A stretch of DNA of 64,000 nt. Source: Deltaproteobacteria bacterium (GTDB lineage Bacteria; Myxococcota_A; UBA9160; UBA4427). This document shows, piece after piece, positions 52,517 through 61,600 of the stretch. The notes below the pieces were generated by a model. That model worked only from the letters and a program-made list of their open reading frames with translations, had not been told where the DNA came from and ran no database searches. The position numbers were made by a program, and so were the translations under genes. Positions within the stretch are counted from its first letter, which is position 1. Every line of letters starts with the position of its first letter. The stretch lies in NCBI GenBank assembly GCA_016713665.1, contig JADJOR010000020.1:57854-121853 (forward strand). The letters are read 5' to 3'.

Positions 52517-52625
52517 GTCGATCGTCCTCTTCGTCGTCTTCTTCTTCGTCTTCGTGGCTGCGACTGCGGTCGCGGGGTCGCGCTCGAGTGGCGCGGCGGT
52601 CGGGCGGAAGCCTACGTCGCCCCGG

Positions 52626-52655
52626 TTGGCCCGCCCACCCGGAACTTCGTAGACT
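52626..52655 (+). promoter_or_regulatory. Sigma-70-like promoter for a near-leaderless CoA ligase mRNA
   Basis: TTGGCC (52626-52631), an 18-bp spacer, TAGACT (52650-52655), then exactly 6 nt and the ATG at 52662. No Shine-Dalgarno precedes the ATG. It lies divergent to the LLM operon promoter in a 145-bp gap. Confidence 0.55.
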
Positions 52656-52661
52656 CGACCG

Positions 52662-54185
52662 ATGCCCGAAGCCCGGACCTTCTGGGAGCTGCTCGAGCGC
52701 CGCGTCGCCGCGACGCCCGACGCGCTCATGCTGATCGACGAGCACGACGAGCGGATCACCTTCTCGGCCTATCAGGAGGCCGCGCGTCGCGTCGCGGCCG
52801 GGCTCTTCGTGCAGGGCATCGGTCCGGGGAGCCGCGTCTCGTTCCAGCTCCCGACCCGCGTCGCGACGGTCGTCCTGATGGGCGCGCTCGCGCGTCTCGG
52901 GGCGGTGCAGAACCCGATCGTGCCCGTCTACCGCGAGAGCGAGACGGCCTTCTGTCTCGACGAAACGCGGGCGGATTGGCTGATCGCGCCCGAAATCGGC
53001 TGGCGACTCGACGAGGCGGATCTGCGCGCACGGGTCGCGCGGCCGTTCCGGCTCCTGCGCTTCGAGCCCGATCCCGCGCGCTTGCCCTTGGGTGACCCGA
53101 AGACGCTCCCCGCGCCGCCGGCCGAGCCCGATGCCGTCCGCTGGATCTACTATACGTCGGGGACGACCTCGCGACCGAAGGGCGCCCAGCAGACCGACTA
53201 CGCCGTCTCGCTGACCGCGACGGCGCTGGTCGAGCGCCATCGCATCACCGCCGCCGACCGCTTCGGCATGGCCTTCCCGTTCACCCACGTGGGCGGCCTC
53301 ATCAACCTGCTCGCGACGTTCCTCGCTGGCCACCCGCTCGTCCTGCTCGAGGCCTTCGACGCGAAGCGGGCGACCGAGCACTTCGCGAAGCACGGCGTCA
53401 CGGTCGTCGGCGGGGGCCCCGTCTTCTACGCCGCGATCCTCGACGAGCAGCGGCGGAGCCCCGATCGCAAGGTCCTGCCGAGCTTCCGCGCCTTCAGCGG
53501 CGGCGGCGCCCCGATGAACTCCGAGCTCCACTACGAGGTCCTGCGCGAGATGGGCGGACGCGGCTGTCTGCACGGCTTCGGCATGACCGAGTGCGGGATC
53601 ATCTGCGCGAACGACGTCGACGACGCCGACGATCGCCTCGCGGAGACGGAGGGGCGACCGATCCCGTGGATCGAGCTGCGCGTGATTCGGACGGACGGGA
53701 TCGCGGCGGCGACGGCGGAGGTCGGCGAGGTCCAGCTGCGCGGTCCCGCGCTCTGCCGCGGCTACGTCGATCCCGCGGCCCACGCCGCCGCCTTCGACGC
53801 GCAGGGCTGGTTCAAGACCGGCGATCTCGGCTTCGTCGACGCGCGCGGCTACCTGACGATCACGGGGCGCCTCAAGGACGTGATCATCCGCAAGGGCGAG
53901 AACGTCTCGGCGGTCGAGATCGAAGACATCCTGTACGCGCATCCGCGGGTCGCCGACGTCGCGGTCGTGGGGCTGCCGGATGCGGAGCGGGGCGAGCTCG
54001 TCTGCGCGGTCGTGACGGCGAAGCCCGGTGAGGAGCCGATCGGCTTCGACGAGATGGTCGAGCATTTCCGGAGCGCGCGCGTGATGGCGCAGAAGATCCC
54101 CGAGCGCCTCGAGGTCGTCGATGCGATCCCGCGCAACGCGACCGGGAAGATCCTGAAGCAAGTCCTGCGACAGCAGCTTTCCTGA
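52662..54185 (+). CDS. AMP-dependent acyl/aryl-CoA synthetase
   Basis: 507 aa, the typical ANL length. Motifs in order: A3 P-loop YYTSGTTSRPKGAQ (about 163-176), GFGMTECGI (about 304-312), A7 GWFKTGDLGFVDARGYLTIT (about 380-399), A8 hinge GRLKDVIIRKGENVSAVEIE, and the catalytic Lys in RNATGKILK (about 490-500). It activates a carboxylic acid to acyl-AMP and then acyl-CoA. The substrate, whether fatty, aromatic or terpenoid, is not readable. It is the natural first step for CoA-linked degradation by the nearby hydratase and dehydrogenase homologues. Convergent with the esterase. Confidence 0.92.
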   Translation: MPEARTFWELLERRVAATPDALMLIDEHDERITFSAYQEAARRVAAGLFVQGIGPGSRVSFQLPTRVATVVLMGALARLGAVQNPIVPVYRESETAFCLDETRADWLIAPEIGWRLDEADLRARVARPFRLLRFEPDPARLPLGDPKTLPAPPAEPDAVRWIYYTSGTTSRPKGAQQTDYAVSLTATALVERHRITAADRFGMAFPFTHVGGLINLLATFLAGHPLVLLEAFDAKRATEHFAKHGVTVVGGGPVFYAAILDEQRRSPDRKVLPSFRAFSGGGAPMNSELHYEVLREMGGRGCLHGFGMTECGIICANDVDDADDRLAETEGRPIPWIELRVIRTDGIAAATAEVGEVQLRGPALCRGYVDPAAHAAAFDAQGWFKTGDLGFVDARGYLTITGRLKDVIIRKGENVSAVEIEDILYAHPRVADVAVVGLPDAERGELVCAVVTAKPGEEPIGFDEMVEHFRSARVMAQKIPERLEVVDAIPRNATGKILKQVLRQQLS

Positions 54186-54202
54186 GCGCGCCCGGGCTGC
54201 GC

Positions 54203-55102
54203 TCAGCCGAGCGCCTCGCCCACGAAGCGCGCCATGCGCGCGACCGACTCGCCGGCCTCGGGCAGATGGGGATGCAGCGGCCAGACGTGGGTCAGGCCCT
54301 CACCGACGAAGAGCTCGACGGGGACGCCGGCCTTGCGCGCGGCCTCGGCGACGCGGATCGCGTCGTCGAGCAGGATCTCGCGGGTGCCGACCTCGATCAG
54401 GAGCGGCGGGAAGCCGGTGTAGTCGGCATGGACCGGCGAGGCGCGGGGATCGCGCGCGCTCGTTCCGCCCTTCAAGTAGGCGGCCGCCATCAGCTCGGTT
54501 CCGTCGACGGTGACCATCGGGTCGTCGATGCCGCGATGGGCCGAGGCGCCCGTCAGCTCGAGGTCGGCCAGCGGCGAGAGCGCGATGGCGGCGGCGGGCA
54601 GCACGTCCCCCGCATCGCGCAGGGCGACGAGGCTTCCGAGCACGAGCCCACCGCCCGCGGAGTCGCCGGCGAAGACGATGCGCGACGCCGGGATCCCGCG
54701 GTCCTGAAGCCATTGGTAGGCGGCGCAGACGTCGTCGATCGCTGCGGGAAACGGATGCTCCGGCGCGAGGCGATAGTCGAGGGCGAGGACGCGCAGGCCC
54801 GTCGCGAGGGCCAGGCGCGCGATCAGCGAGCGATGGGTCGCGACGGAGCCCATGACGTAGCCGCCGCCGTGGAGATAGAGGATCGCGCGATCGCCGGGGG
54901 ACTTCGCCGGGAGGAACCAGAAGCCGGGCACACCGCCCGCCGAGACGGACTCCTGCGTGACGCCGGGCGGGAACGGGATGCCCTCGAAGACGCTCGCCAG
55001 GCTCGCGAGCCCCGCGCGCATCTCCTCGATCGTGGCGGGAGCCGGGCCCTGGGGCTGGCTCTTCAGGGACGCGACCAGGGCTTCGTGCTCGGCGCTCGGC
55101 AT
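54203..55102 (-). CDS. Alpha/beta hydrolase of the HSL family
   Basis: 299 aa. HGGG oxyanion motif (LYLHGGGYVMGS, residues 76-87), nucleophile elbow GDSAGG (146-151, Ser 148), then VEVG...ILLDDAIRVAE and GLTHVWPLHPHLPEAG, with the catalytic His near 272. This is the HSL/type-IV esterase set that hydrolyses short acyl esters. GAGGAGAT upstream of the ATG. 9 bp downstream of the cupin gene, same strand. Confidence 0.92.
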   Translation of the reverse strand: MPSAEHEALVASLKSQPQGPAPATIEEMRAGLASLASVFEGIPFPPGVTQESVSAGGVPGFWFLPAKSPGDRAILYLHGGGYVMGSVATHRSLIARLALATGLRVLALDYRLAPEHPFPAAIDDVCAAYQWLQDRGIPASRIVFAGDSAGGGLVLGSLVALRDAGDVLPAAAIALSPLADLELTGASAHRGIDDPMVTVDGTELMAAAYLKGGTSARDPRASPVHADYTGFPPLLIEVGTREILLDDAIRVAEAARKAGVPVELFVGEGLTHVWPLHPHLPEAGESVARMARFVGEALG

Positions 55103-55111
55103 GCGATCTCC

Positions 55112-55501
55112 TCAGCGGTAGTTCATGCCCGGGGACTTCGCGAAGAGGATCAGGATCTTCGCGTCCTCGAGCACCGTGTAGCCGTAGGTCGTCCCGGCCT
55201 CGACGAAGGTCAGCGTGCCGGCACCGTATTCGACGGGCGGCTTGCCGTGCTCGCGCCACTCGATCCGGCCCTCGACGACGAACTCGGTCCGGTCGGCGTT
55301 GTGGGCATGGTCGGGGGTGACGTCGCCGGCGGGGCGCTCGATGAAGTAGGCGTAAGGCGGCTTCGTCGGGAGGACGAAGTCCTGGTCCGGCAGGCCGAGG
55401 AAGCGGGTCGACTTCCTGCCGAGGGCGGGCTTCTGTCCCGGGCGGACGATGCTCGCCTCGAGGTTGGGCAGGTCGTTCAGGTTGACGACGTGGGCAGCCA
55501 C
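55112..55501 (-). CDS. Small cupin-domain protein
   Basis: 129 aa. A single cupin: HAHNADRTEFVVEGRIEWREHG (motif 1 with two His and Glu, about residues 65-86) and the second motif GAGTLTFVEAGTTYGYTVL; the second-motif His of enzymes is absent. It may bind a metal or a small molecule. Sits 9 bp before the HSL esterase, so the two are likely co-transcribed. Role unknown. Confidence 0.82.
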   Translation of the reverse strand: MAAHVVNLNDLPNLEASIVRPGQKPALGRKSTRFLGLPDQDFVLPTKPPYAYFIERPAGDVTPDHAHNADRTEFVVEGRIEWREHGKPPVEYGAGTLTFVEAGTTYGYTVLEDAKILILFAKSPGMNYR

Positions 55502-55713
55502 GGAATTCCTCCGATCACCGGTCGGTCGGGCGAGCGCGAAAGCGCGACCGGCCGCGACGACGCTACTCCCATCGCCGTCGCCACGCCAAGCGCGCCGGAT
55601 CGCGAGGCGTCGGGATGCGAGCGTCCGAAGCGGACTGCTACAAAGCGGGCCGACATCCGGTCGCTGCGCGCTGGGCGAGCCGAGCCGGACCCGCTTCGGA
55701 AGGAATCCACCCT

Positions 55714-57261
55714 ATGCATCCCTTCGCCCTTCGATCTGTCCCGGAACCCCGGCTCGACGTGCTGGGCTCGGTCGGCTCCCCACGGGTGGAGCTTCTATCT
55801 ATAGCCGCCCAGTCCAAGGCGACCCCGGCGGTCGCGAGCCGCGGGGTCGCGGCGGGGGGGATCGTCGGGACGCCGCGATCTCCGAAGCGGGTCGGTCTGG
55901 CCGGGCTCGCGTCGTCGCTCGTCCTCGGGGCGATGCTCGTCGGCTGCAGCGACGAGGGGGCGCAGCCTGCGGCGTCGGCGAAGAGCGATTCCGCGGCGAG
56001 CGCGAGCGCGACGGCCGGTGGCGAGAGTACGCCGGCGATCGGCGTCCCAGCGCTGCCCGACGATCTGCCGAATGCGCTCGTGCTCGCGCTCTCGGCCTTC
56101 GATGCCCGCAAGCCCGGCGACCAGGGGCCGCCGGTTCCGCTGCCGGCAGAGCTCGAGCTCATCGTCCGCCGCGGAGGCCAGTGGATCGCGACGCGCATGA
56201 CCGATCCCGAGAGCAACGTCTTCCACAAGGCCCTCGCCTACACGACACCCGAAGGCGAACAGGTCCTGCTGACCGGCGGCGGCACGAAGGCGCTGCTCAA
56301 GCTCTGGCGCAAGCAGGCCGGACAGCTCGTCTCGCAGACGATCTGGGAGAAGGACTTCGGCGGGAAGTTCTCGCGCATGCGCGACATCGAGGTCGGCGAC
56401 GTCGACGGCGACGGCTCGCGCGTGATCGCCGTCGCGACCCACGACCAGGGCGTCGTCGCCGTCGTACGGCCCAAGGAAGGCGGTTATTCGGTCGAGGAGC
56501 TCGATCACGAGAAGAACACCTTCGTCCACGAGATCGAGCTCGGCGACGTCGACGGGGACGGCGTCCTCGAGATCTACGCGACGCCCTCCGAGCCCAACCG
56601 CCTCGACGGCTCCGAGCAGGAGGGCCACGTCGTCCGTTATGTCCCGAAGAAGGGCGAGGGCCGCAAGATCGTCGCCGACCTCGGCAAGCGACACGCGAAG
56701 GAGATCCTGGTCCACGACGTCGACGGCAACGGCAAGGACGAGCTCTACGTCCTCGTCGAGGGTCAGAAAGCCCCGTCGGGCGAGGGCCTGCTGCATCGCA
56801 CCGAGATCTGGCGCTACGAAGCGGACACGCCGCCGGACCAGGGTGTCCCGATCGCCGAGTTCGAGGATCGGCTGGGCCGCTTCCTGACGCCCGCCGATCT
56901 CGACGGCGACGGCAGGAAGGAGATCGTGGCGGCGCTCTACCAGAAGGGCGTCTGGTGGCTCGAGCCCGGAGAGGACGTCTCGAAGCCCTGGACCAAGCGC
57001 GTCGTCGACCGCGACTCGAAGAGCTTCGAGCACGCCGCGATCGCGACCGATCTCGACGGCGACGGACGGCAGGAACTCTACGTCGCGAACGACGACGGCA
57101 AGTCGATCCGACGTTATGTCTGGAACGGCCGCCGCCTCGTCAAGGAGGAGATCTACGCGCGCCAGGACGACCGCAGCATCCTGACCTGGAACATCATGCC
57201 GATCCCGGTCGCGCTGGTGCCGGATGCGGCCGCGGCGGCGCCGTCCGCGTCGGCGCAGTAG
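55714..57261 (+). CDS. FG-GAP/VCBS repeat lipoprotein
   Basis: 515 aa from the ATG at 55714 (GGAAGGAA upstream). A long 74-residue N-terminal part precedes LASSLVLGAMLVGC, a lipobox with Cys near 79, so the real start may be a downstream GTG; lipoproteins normally have the hydrophobic core within the first 25 residues. The mature chain has about five FG-GAP units of the GD(V/L)DGDG type (DIEVGDVDGDG, DLDGDGRKEIV, DLDGDGRQELYVAND), a Ca-binding propeller. Periplasmic or surface lipoprotein; role unknown. Confidence 0.75.
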   Translation: MHPFALRSVPEPRLDVLGSVGSPRVELLSIAAQSKATPAVASRGVAAGGIVGTPRSPKRVGLAGLASSLVLGAMLVGCSDEGAQPAASAKSDSAASASATAGGESTPAIGVPALPDDLPNALVLALSAFDARKPGDQGPPVPLPAELELIVRRGGQWIATRMTDPESNVFHKALAYTTPEGEQVLLTGGGTKALLKLWRKQAGQLVSQTIWEKDFGGKFSRMRDIEVGDVDGDGSRVIAVATHDQGVVAVVRPKEGGYSVEELDHEKNTFVHEIELGDVDGDGVLEIYATPSEPNRLDGSEQEGHVVRYVPKKGEGRKIVADLGKRHAKEILVHDVDGNGKDELYVLVEGQKAPSGEGLLHRTEIWRYEADTPPDQGVPIAEFEDRLGRFLTPADLDGDGRKEIVAALYQKGVWWLEPGEDVSKPWTKRVVDRDSKSFEHAAIATDLDGDGRQELYVANDDGKSIRRYVWNGRRLVKEEIYARQDDRSILTWNIMPIPVALVPDAAAAAPSASAQ

Positions 57262-57297
57262 CCGGATCGCACGCCGATCCGGCGGGAGAGGGGGCCG

Positions 57298-58326
57298 TTG
57301 GCGGCGCGAGAGGCGACGGGACATCGGGTCGGAGAGCATTTCATGCTGGGCTTCCGGGGGCTCTCGCTCCCGGCGTGGCTCGGTGAGTTCGCCCGTGCGT
57401 ACGGACTCGGGGGGGTGATCCTCTTCGATCGGGATCTGCAGCAGGGCGGAGTCCGCAACGTCGAGTCGCCCGAGCAGGTCGCAGCGCTCACCGCCGAGGT
57501 CCACGCGCTCCCGGGACGTCCCCTCGTCTTCGTCGACCAGGAGGGCGGGCGGGTCCGCCGACTCAAGGCGGCGGCGGGCTTCTGCGAGCTGCCGAGCGCG
57601 CGTGACTTCGCCGCGCTCCCCGAGGTCGAGGCGCGCGCGCTCGCGAACGCGAGCTGTGCGGAGATGAAGCGGCTCGGCATCGACTTCGATCTCGCGCCCG
57701 TCGTCGACCTCGATACGAATCCCGACAATCCGAACATCGGCCGGATCGAGCGGTCCTTCTCGGCCGATCCCGTCGAGGTCGATCGCTGTGCGCGGATCTT
57801 CGGCGACGCGGCCCGCGCTGCGGGTCTCGGTCTCTGCGTCAAGCACTATCCCGGCCTCGGCGGCGCGCGCACCGACAGCCACCTCGCGCTGACCGACATC
57901 TCGGGCCTCGTCTCGATGGAGCAGGAGGCGCTCTTCTACGCCCTCGCCGCGGCGCTCCCCGGCCAAGCCGCGCTCTTCTCCCACGGCTTCGTGCGCGAGT
58001 GGGACGCGGAGCGGCCGGTCTCGATCTCGCCGGCCGCAGTGGCGCGCTTCCGGGCGCAGCAGCCCGGGACCCTGCTCGTCACCGACGATCTCCAGATGCA
58101 GGGCCTCCAGGGCGCGTCGACGACGGCGGAGGCGGTCTTCACCGCGCTCGAGGCGGGTCTCGATCTCCTCTGCATCGGGAACAATCTGCTGGCCCAGAGC
58201 GGCGAATGTCTCGAGATCGCGCGTGCGCTCGCCGAGCGGGCCGAGCGGGACGCGGTCTTCGCGGCCCGGCTCGACGGCGCGCAGGCGCGGATCGAGGCTC
58301 GCAAGCGATTCGCGGCGGGCACGTGA
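57298..58326 (+). CDS. NagZ-like GH3 beta-N-acetylglucosaminidase
   Basis: 342 aa, no signal peptide, TTG start with GGGAGAGGGGG upstream. GH3 N-terminal barrel: FVDQEGGRVRRLK (about 79-91), FDLAPVVDLDTNP (about 126-138), the acid/base loop CVKHYPGLGGARTDSHLALTD and the nucleophile Asp in LVTDDLQMQG. NagZ cleaves GlcNAc from anhydromuropeptides in the cytoplasm during peptidoglycan recycling. Oddity: the usual KHFPGHGDTxxDSH is KHYPGLGGARTDSH here, so the PGH His is Leu while the DSH His is kept. 18 bp before the M15 peptidase gene. Confidence 0.88.
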   Translation: MAAREATGHRVGEHFMLGFRGLSLPAWLGEFARAYGLGGVILFDRDLQQGGVRNVESPEQVAALTAEVHALPGRPLVFVDQEGGRVRRLKAAAGFCELPSARDFAALPEVEARALANASCAEMKRLGIDFDLAPVVDLDTNPDNPNIGRIERSFSADPVEVDRCARIFGDAARAAGLGLCVKHYPGLGGARTDSHLALTDISGLVSMEQEALFYALAAALPGQAALFSHGFVREWDAERPVSISPAAVARFRAQQPGTLLVTDDLQMQGLQGASTTAEAVFTALEAGLDLLCIGNNLLAQSGECLEIARALAERAERDAVFAARLDGAQARIEARKRFAAGT

Positions 58327-58343
58327 GCGCGAGGAGGAACGAG

Positions 58344-59156
58344 ATGGTGCGCCTCGGGATCGTCGATCGCGTCGCCGGGCTGCTCGCGATCGTGCTCGGC
58401 GCGTCGCTCTTCGGAGCGGCGGGATGTGCCCCGCACGCGGGCGTCGCGACCGCCGCGCGCGAGCGCTTCGATCCCCACGCGTCTTCTCCTGCGCAGCGCG
58501 CGCGCCTCGACGCGCTGCGGGCGGCGCTGGCGCCGGTCGTCGCGAGCCGGAAGGATCCCGAGGCGCTGCTCCTGCTCGACCACGACGCGCTCTACGCGCC
58601 CCTCGACGCCGAGCAGCGCGCGCTGCTCGACGAGATCCGCCATCAGCCCGGCGCCGATCCGTCGGTCTCGATTCCGGAGGACGTCGTCTGGACGCGCCTC
58701 GAGGGCCAGGTCGTCCACGGGCCGACGGGCGACCAGCCGATCCCGCTCCAGCTCGTGACGGAGCCCGTCGGGCGGGCGCTTCGCGAGCTCGATCGTGCCA
58801 TGCGCCGGGATCTCGGCCGCGGGCTCCTCGTCGGCTCCGCCTATCGTTCCCCCGCCTATCAGCTCCAGCTGATCGTCGATCTGCTGCCGCGATTCGGGTA
58901 TTCGCTCGAGCAGACGATCGTCCACGTCTCGCTGCCCGGCGCGAGCGACCACAATCGGGTGGATCGGCTCGGGGTCGATTTCGTGAGCGAGAGCGGCATC
59001 GACCTCGCCTGGGCCGACGCCGCGGCGTTCCGGGCGCTCCCCGAATACGCCTGGCTGGTCGAGCATGCGAAGAGCTTTGGCTTCGAGGCGGATCCCGCGA
59101 AGCCGGGGGAGCTGCCGACCTCGCCGTGGCATTGGCGGTACGCGGACGAGCGCTAG
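58344..59156 (+). CDS. M15-family D-Ala-D-Ala carboxypeptidase lipoprotein
   Basis: 270 aa from the ATG at 58344 with AGGAGG 6 bp upstream; a GTG at 58323 would overlap the NagZ stop. A lipobox GAAGC (Cys near 28) predicts lipid anchoring. The catalytic domain (about 120-265) has SAYRSPAYQ, the zinc motif SLPGASDHNRVDRLGVDF (His...Asp) and the closing PWHWRY. VanY-type enzymes trim stem peptides of peptidoglycan. Together with the NagZ-like gene it forms a peptidoglycan turnover pair. Confidence 0.85.
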   Translation: MVRLGIVDRVAGLLAIVLGASLFGAAGCAPHAGVATAARERFDPHASSPAQRARLDALRAALAPVVASRKDPEALLLLDHDALYAPLDAEQRALLDEIRHQPGADPSVSIPEDVVWTRLEGQVVHGPTGDQPIPLQLVTEPVGRALRELDRAMRRDLGRGLLVGSAYRSPAYQLQLIVDLLPRFGYSLEQTIVHVSLPGASDHNRVDRLGVDFVSESGIDLAWADAAAFRALPEYAWLVEHAKSFGFEADPAKPGELPTSPWHWRYADER

Positions 59157-59356
59157 CGAGGCGTACCCGCCGGGACCGACACTTTTCTGTCCGGCTCGAG
59201 CCGAATTTGGAGTAGGATCGAAGAGCTCGGATCGCGAGCGCCTCCTGGCTCGCCGCGAGCACCGCGGCGTGTCGGCTTCATCCCCGGTCATGCTCTCGCC
59301 GATCCAGGCATCGAAACGGATTCGCCGGGTCGCGATGGAGACGGAGGAGTCCGAAG

Positions 59357-60826
59357 ATGTCCACCCTCCTGCGCACGGCCCTCCTGATCTCGCTGGTCTC
59401 GATCGTGGCACGTGGGAGCGAAGCGCAGACGGTCGCGATGTACGGCGAATACCACGAGAGCAACGGCCTCATCGTCAACATCCCCCAGAATCCACCGTCG
59501 ATTGTCTGCGTTCCTCCGCCTCTGCTCGCGGCTCCGCCTCCCCATCTCACGGCGATGGGTGGTCAGTCGTTCCAGCACCTCGATCTGCGACCGACCGGCG
59601 TGAACGACGCGCGCTGCCATGGCCGCGAGCAGCACGTCAATTTCAGCGTCAGCGCGATGGGGGTCTTCAAGAAGCCCCGCGTCGGTGTCCGAGGGGCCCG
59701 CAACATCGTGAATCCCGCCGGCGGCCTCGCCGTCGGCGATCCGTTCACGATCCCGCCGTTCGCGTTCCATCAGAACCTCGGTCCGCAGATCGCCATCGTG
59801 CTGAAGAACGTCACCCGCCAGCTCGACACGACCTTCATCGCCGCGATGCCGGGCGTCGACCGCAACGGTCCGAGCCCGGGCCCGCCGCCGGCCGGCTCGT
59901 ACACGATCAAGACCCCCATGCAGCTCGCGCCCGTCCCGGCCCTGACGCGCATGTTCTCGCAGATGAACTGGCAGAACCCGGGCAACGGCCAGAACAACGG
60001 CCTCGCGGTCGGCTTCGCGGCGCGCGCCAACGCCGACACGACCCACGTCCATACCCAGGCGGGTGGCAACGAGAAGGTCCGTGTTCGCTATGTCGCGGGT
60101 CCGCGCCAGTTCGGGGGCACGATGGCATTGCTGCTCGATGGCCAGGGCCGGCTGAACATCTGCTGCCCCCAGCTCGACGGCAACATTCCGTTCAGCCTCA
60201 GGCCGACGGCGGCCACGCAGCCGCTCGTGCTCGGCGACGACCAGCCGGGCTACCGGCGCCGCAGCGGGGCGGGTTGGGACCTGACGGCTCCGGGCATCCA
60301 GCCGGCGGGCAAGATCAAATCTTTTCAGCGCAACTTCTTCACGCCGATGGGCGCGCCGCGCGTCGCTCCGACCTGCACGCAGACGGCCGATCCGCTGAAT
60401 CTGCTGCCCGTCGGCTGCAACGAGATCAACGGCTTCGATACCTACATGAGCGGCTTCGCGCCGCTTCCGCCGGGCGGCACGCTCGCTCCGCTGCCGAAGG
60501 CGACCTCGGTGAAGCACATGTTCCCGCTCACGACGGGGACGGTTTCGATCGTCCGCGTCGCCCTGCGCCAGTTCGGGGCCTTCCACTTCAGCGATACGAT
60601 CACCGGCATGGGCTACGACACGGTCGGCGTCTCGTCGATGGGGGGTGTCCAGCGCAACGTCGGTCTGGTCGCCGGCTCCTACTCGGTGCGCGTCTCCCAG
60701 GACACCCAGATCAACGCCCAGCTCCTCGGCCTGAATCTCGAGTTCACGCCGGAGCCGGAAGCGATGGCCGCGCTCCTGAGCGGCCTCGGTGTGCTGGGTC
60801 TGCTCGCCCACCGGCGGCGGGACTGA
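59357..60826 (+). CDS. PEP-CTERM-like exported protein
   Basis: 489 aa. Signal peptide about 1-23 (LLRTALLISLVSIVARGSEA). The mature part is a long beta-rich, Pro/Gly/Asn-rich region without motif that I recognise (MYGEYHESNGLIVNIPQN). The C-terminus is TPEPEAMAALLSGLGVLGLL then AHRRRD, a PEP-CTERM variant with T-P-E-P. Sorting by exosortase is likely. The weak purine-rich box (GGAGGAG) lies 8 bp before the ATG at 59357. Confidence 0.75.
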   Translation: MSTLLRTALLISLVSIVARGSEAQTVAMYGEYHESNGLIVNIPQNPPSIVCVPPPLLAAPPPHLTAMGGQSFQHLDLRPTGVNDARCHGREQHVNFSVSAMGVFKKPRVGVRGARNIVNPAGGLAVGDPFTIPPFAFHQNLGPQIAIVLKNVTRQLDTTFIAAMPGVDRNGPSPGPPPAGSYTIKTPMQLAPVPALTRMFSQMNWQNPGNGQNNGLAVGFAARANADTTHVHTQAGGNEKVRVRYVAGPRQFGGTMALLLDGQGRLNICCPQLDGNIPFSLRPTAATQPLVLGDDQPGYRRRSGAGWDLTAPGIQPAGKIKSFQRNFFTPMGAPRVAPTCTQTADPLNLLPVGCNEINGFDTYMSGFAPLPPGGTLAPLPKATSVKHMFPLTTGTVSIVRVALRQFGAFHFSDTITGMGYDTVGVSSMGGVQRNVGLVAGSYSVRVSQDTQINAQLLGLNLEFTPEPEAMAALLSGLGVLGLLAHRRRD

Positions 60827-60919
60827 CATCCTCCGACCGATGCCGCCTCGTGTATCGTCCTCGTCGGTCGGGCCGCGTGTCGCGCGTCCGCCGGCTCGTC
60901 GGAGGGCGTGAGGGGCGCG

Positions 60920-61600
60920 ATGGAGAAGCTGATCTACGTGGTGACGGGGCCCGTCGATGCGATCGAAGGGCGGCTCGAGCGGATCGAGCGCGGCGTGATC
61001 CCGGTGGCGCGCCGGGTCGGGGGCGAGCGGATGGCGATCCTCGTGCCCGATCAGGCCGATCTGATCCGCAAGCGCTGCCCCGCGCGCATCGCGGGGGACT
61101 TCGACGCCATCTCGGCGATCTTCGAGTGCTGGCTCCCGACCGTCGACGCCCGCGCGCCGATCGAGGCGGCGCTCGCTTCCTGTGGCCGCACGCTCTGGGG
61201 CTACCTCGTCACCGAGTCGACGATGGCGCCGTGTCCCCACTTCGTCTCCGAAGGGGGGCGCGTTCCCGGCGTCACGCAGTGGGCGATCAACGACAAGCCG
61301 GCGAAGGTCGCTCTCGACGATTTCTACCGCGAGTGGGCGGTCCACTCGAAGCTCTCGTTCGATCTCCACCCGACGCGCCAGTCCTACATCCGCAACGCCG
61401 TCGCGCGTCGCTTGACCGCGGCATCTCCGACCTATCTCGGCATCGTCCTCGAGCGCTTCCCGTCCCTCGACGACTTCACCGACGAATCGATCTACTTCGG
61501 CGACCGCGCGATCGTCAAGAAGATGTTCGAGCACGTGCCGAGCTTCTACGCCTTCGAGACCGCGATCACCGGCGGACTCAGCGAGTACCGCTGGTCCTGA
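60920..61600 (+). CDS. EthD-domain-like protein
   Basis: 226 aa from the ATG at 60920 (GAGGGG upstream); a GTG 12 nt upstream is possible. WAVHSKLSFDLHPTRQSYIR with the following NAVARRLT is the WxxHxxxxxxxHPxxxxYxRN pattern of EthD-type alpha-beta barrel proteins. It is followed by GIVLERFPSLDDFTDESIYF, typical of the longer EthD group. These act as small accessory or dehydratase-like proteins in ether, fatty-acid and steroid degradation; function here unknown. Its 3' end overlaps the converging PEP-CTERM gene by 55 bp. Confidence 0.75.
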   Translation: MEKLIYVVTGPVDAIEGRLERIERGVIPVARRVGGERMAILVPDQADLIRKRCPARIAGDFDAISAIFECWLPTVDARAPIEAALASCGRTLWGYLVTESTMAPCPHFVSEGGRVPGVTQWAINDKPAKVALDDFYREWAVHSKLSFDLHPTRQSYIRNAVARRLTAASPTYLGIVLERFPSLDDFTDESIYFGDRAIVKKMFEHVPSFYAFETAITGGLSEYRWS

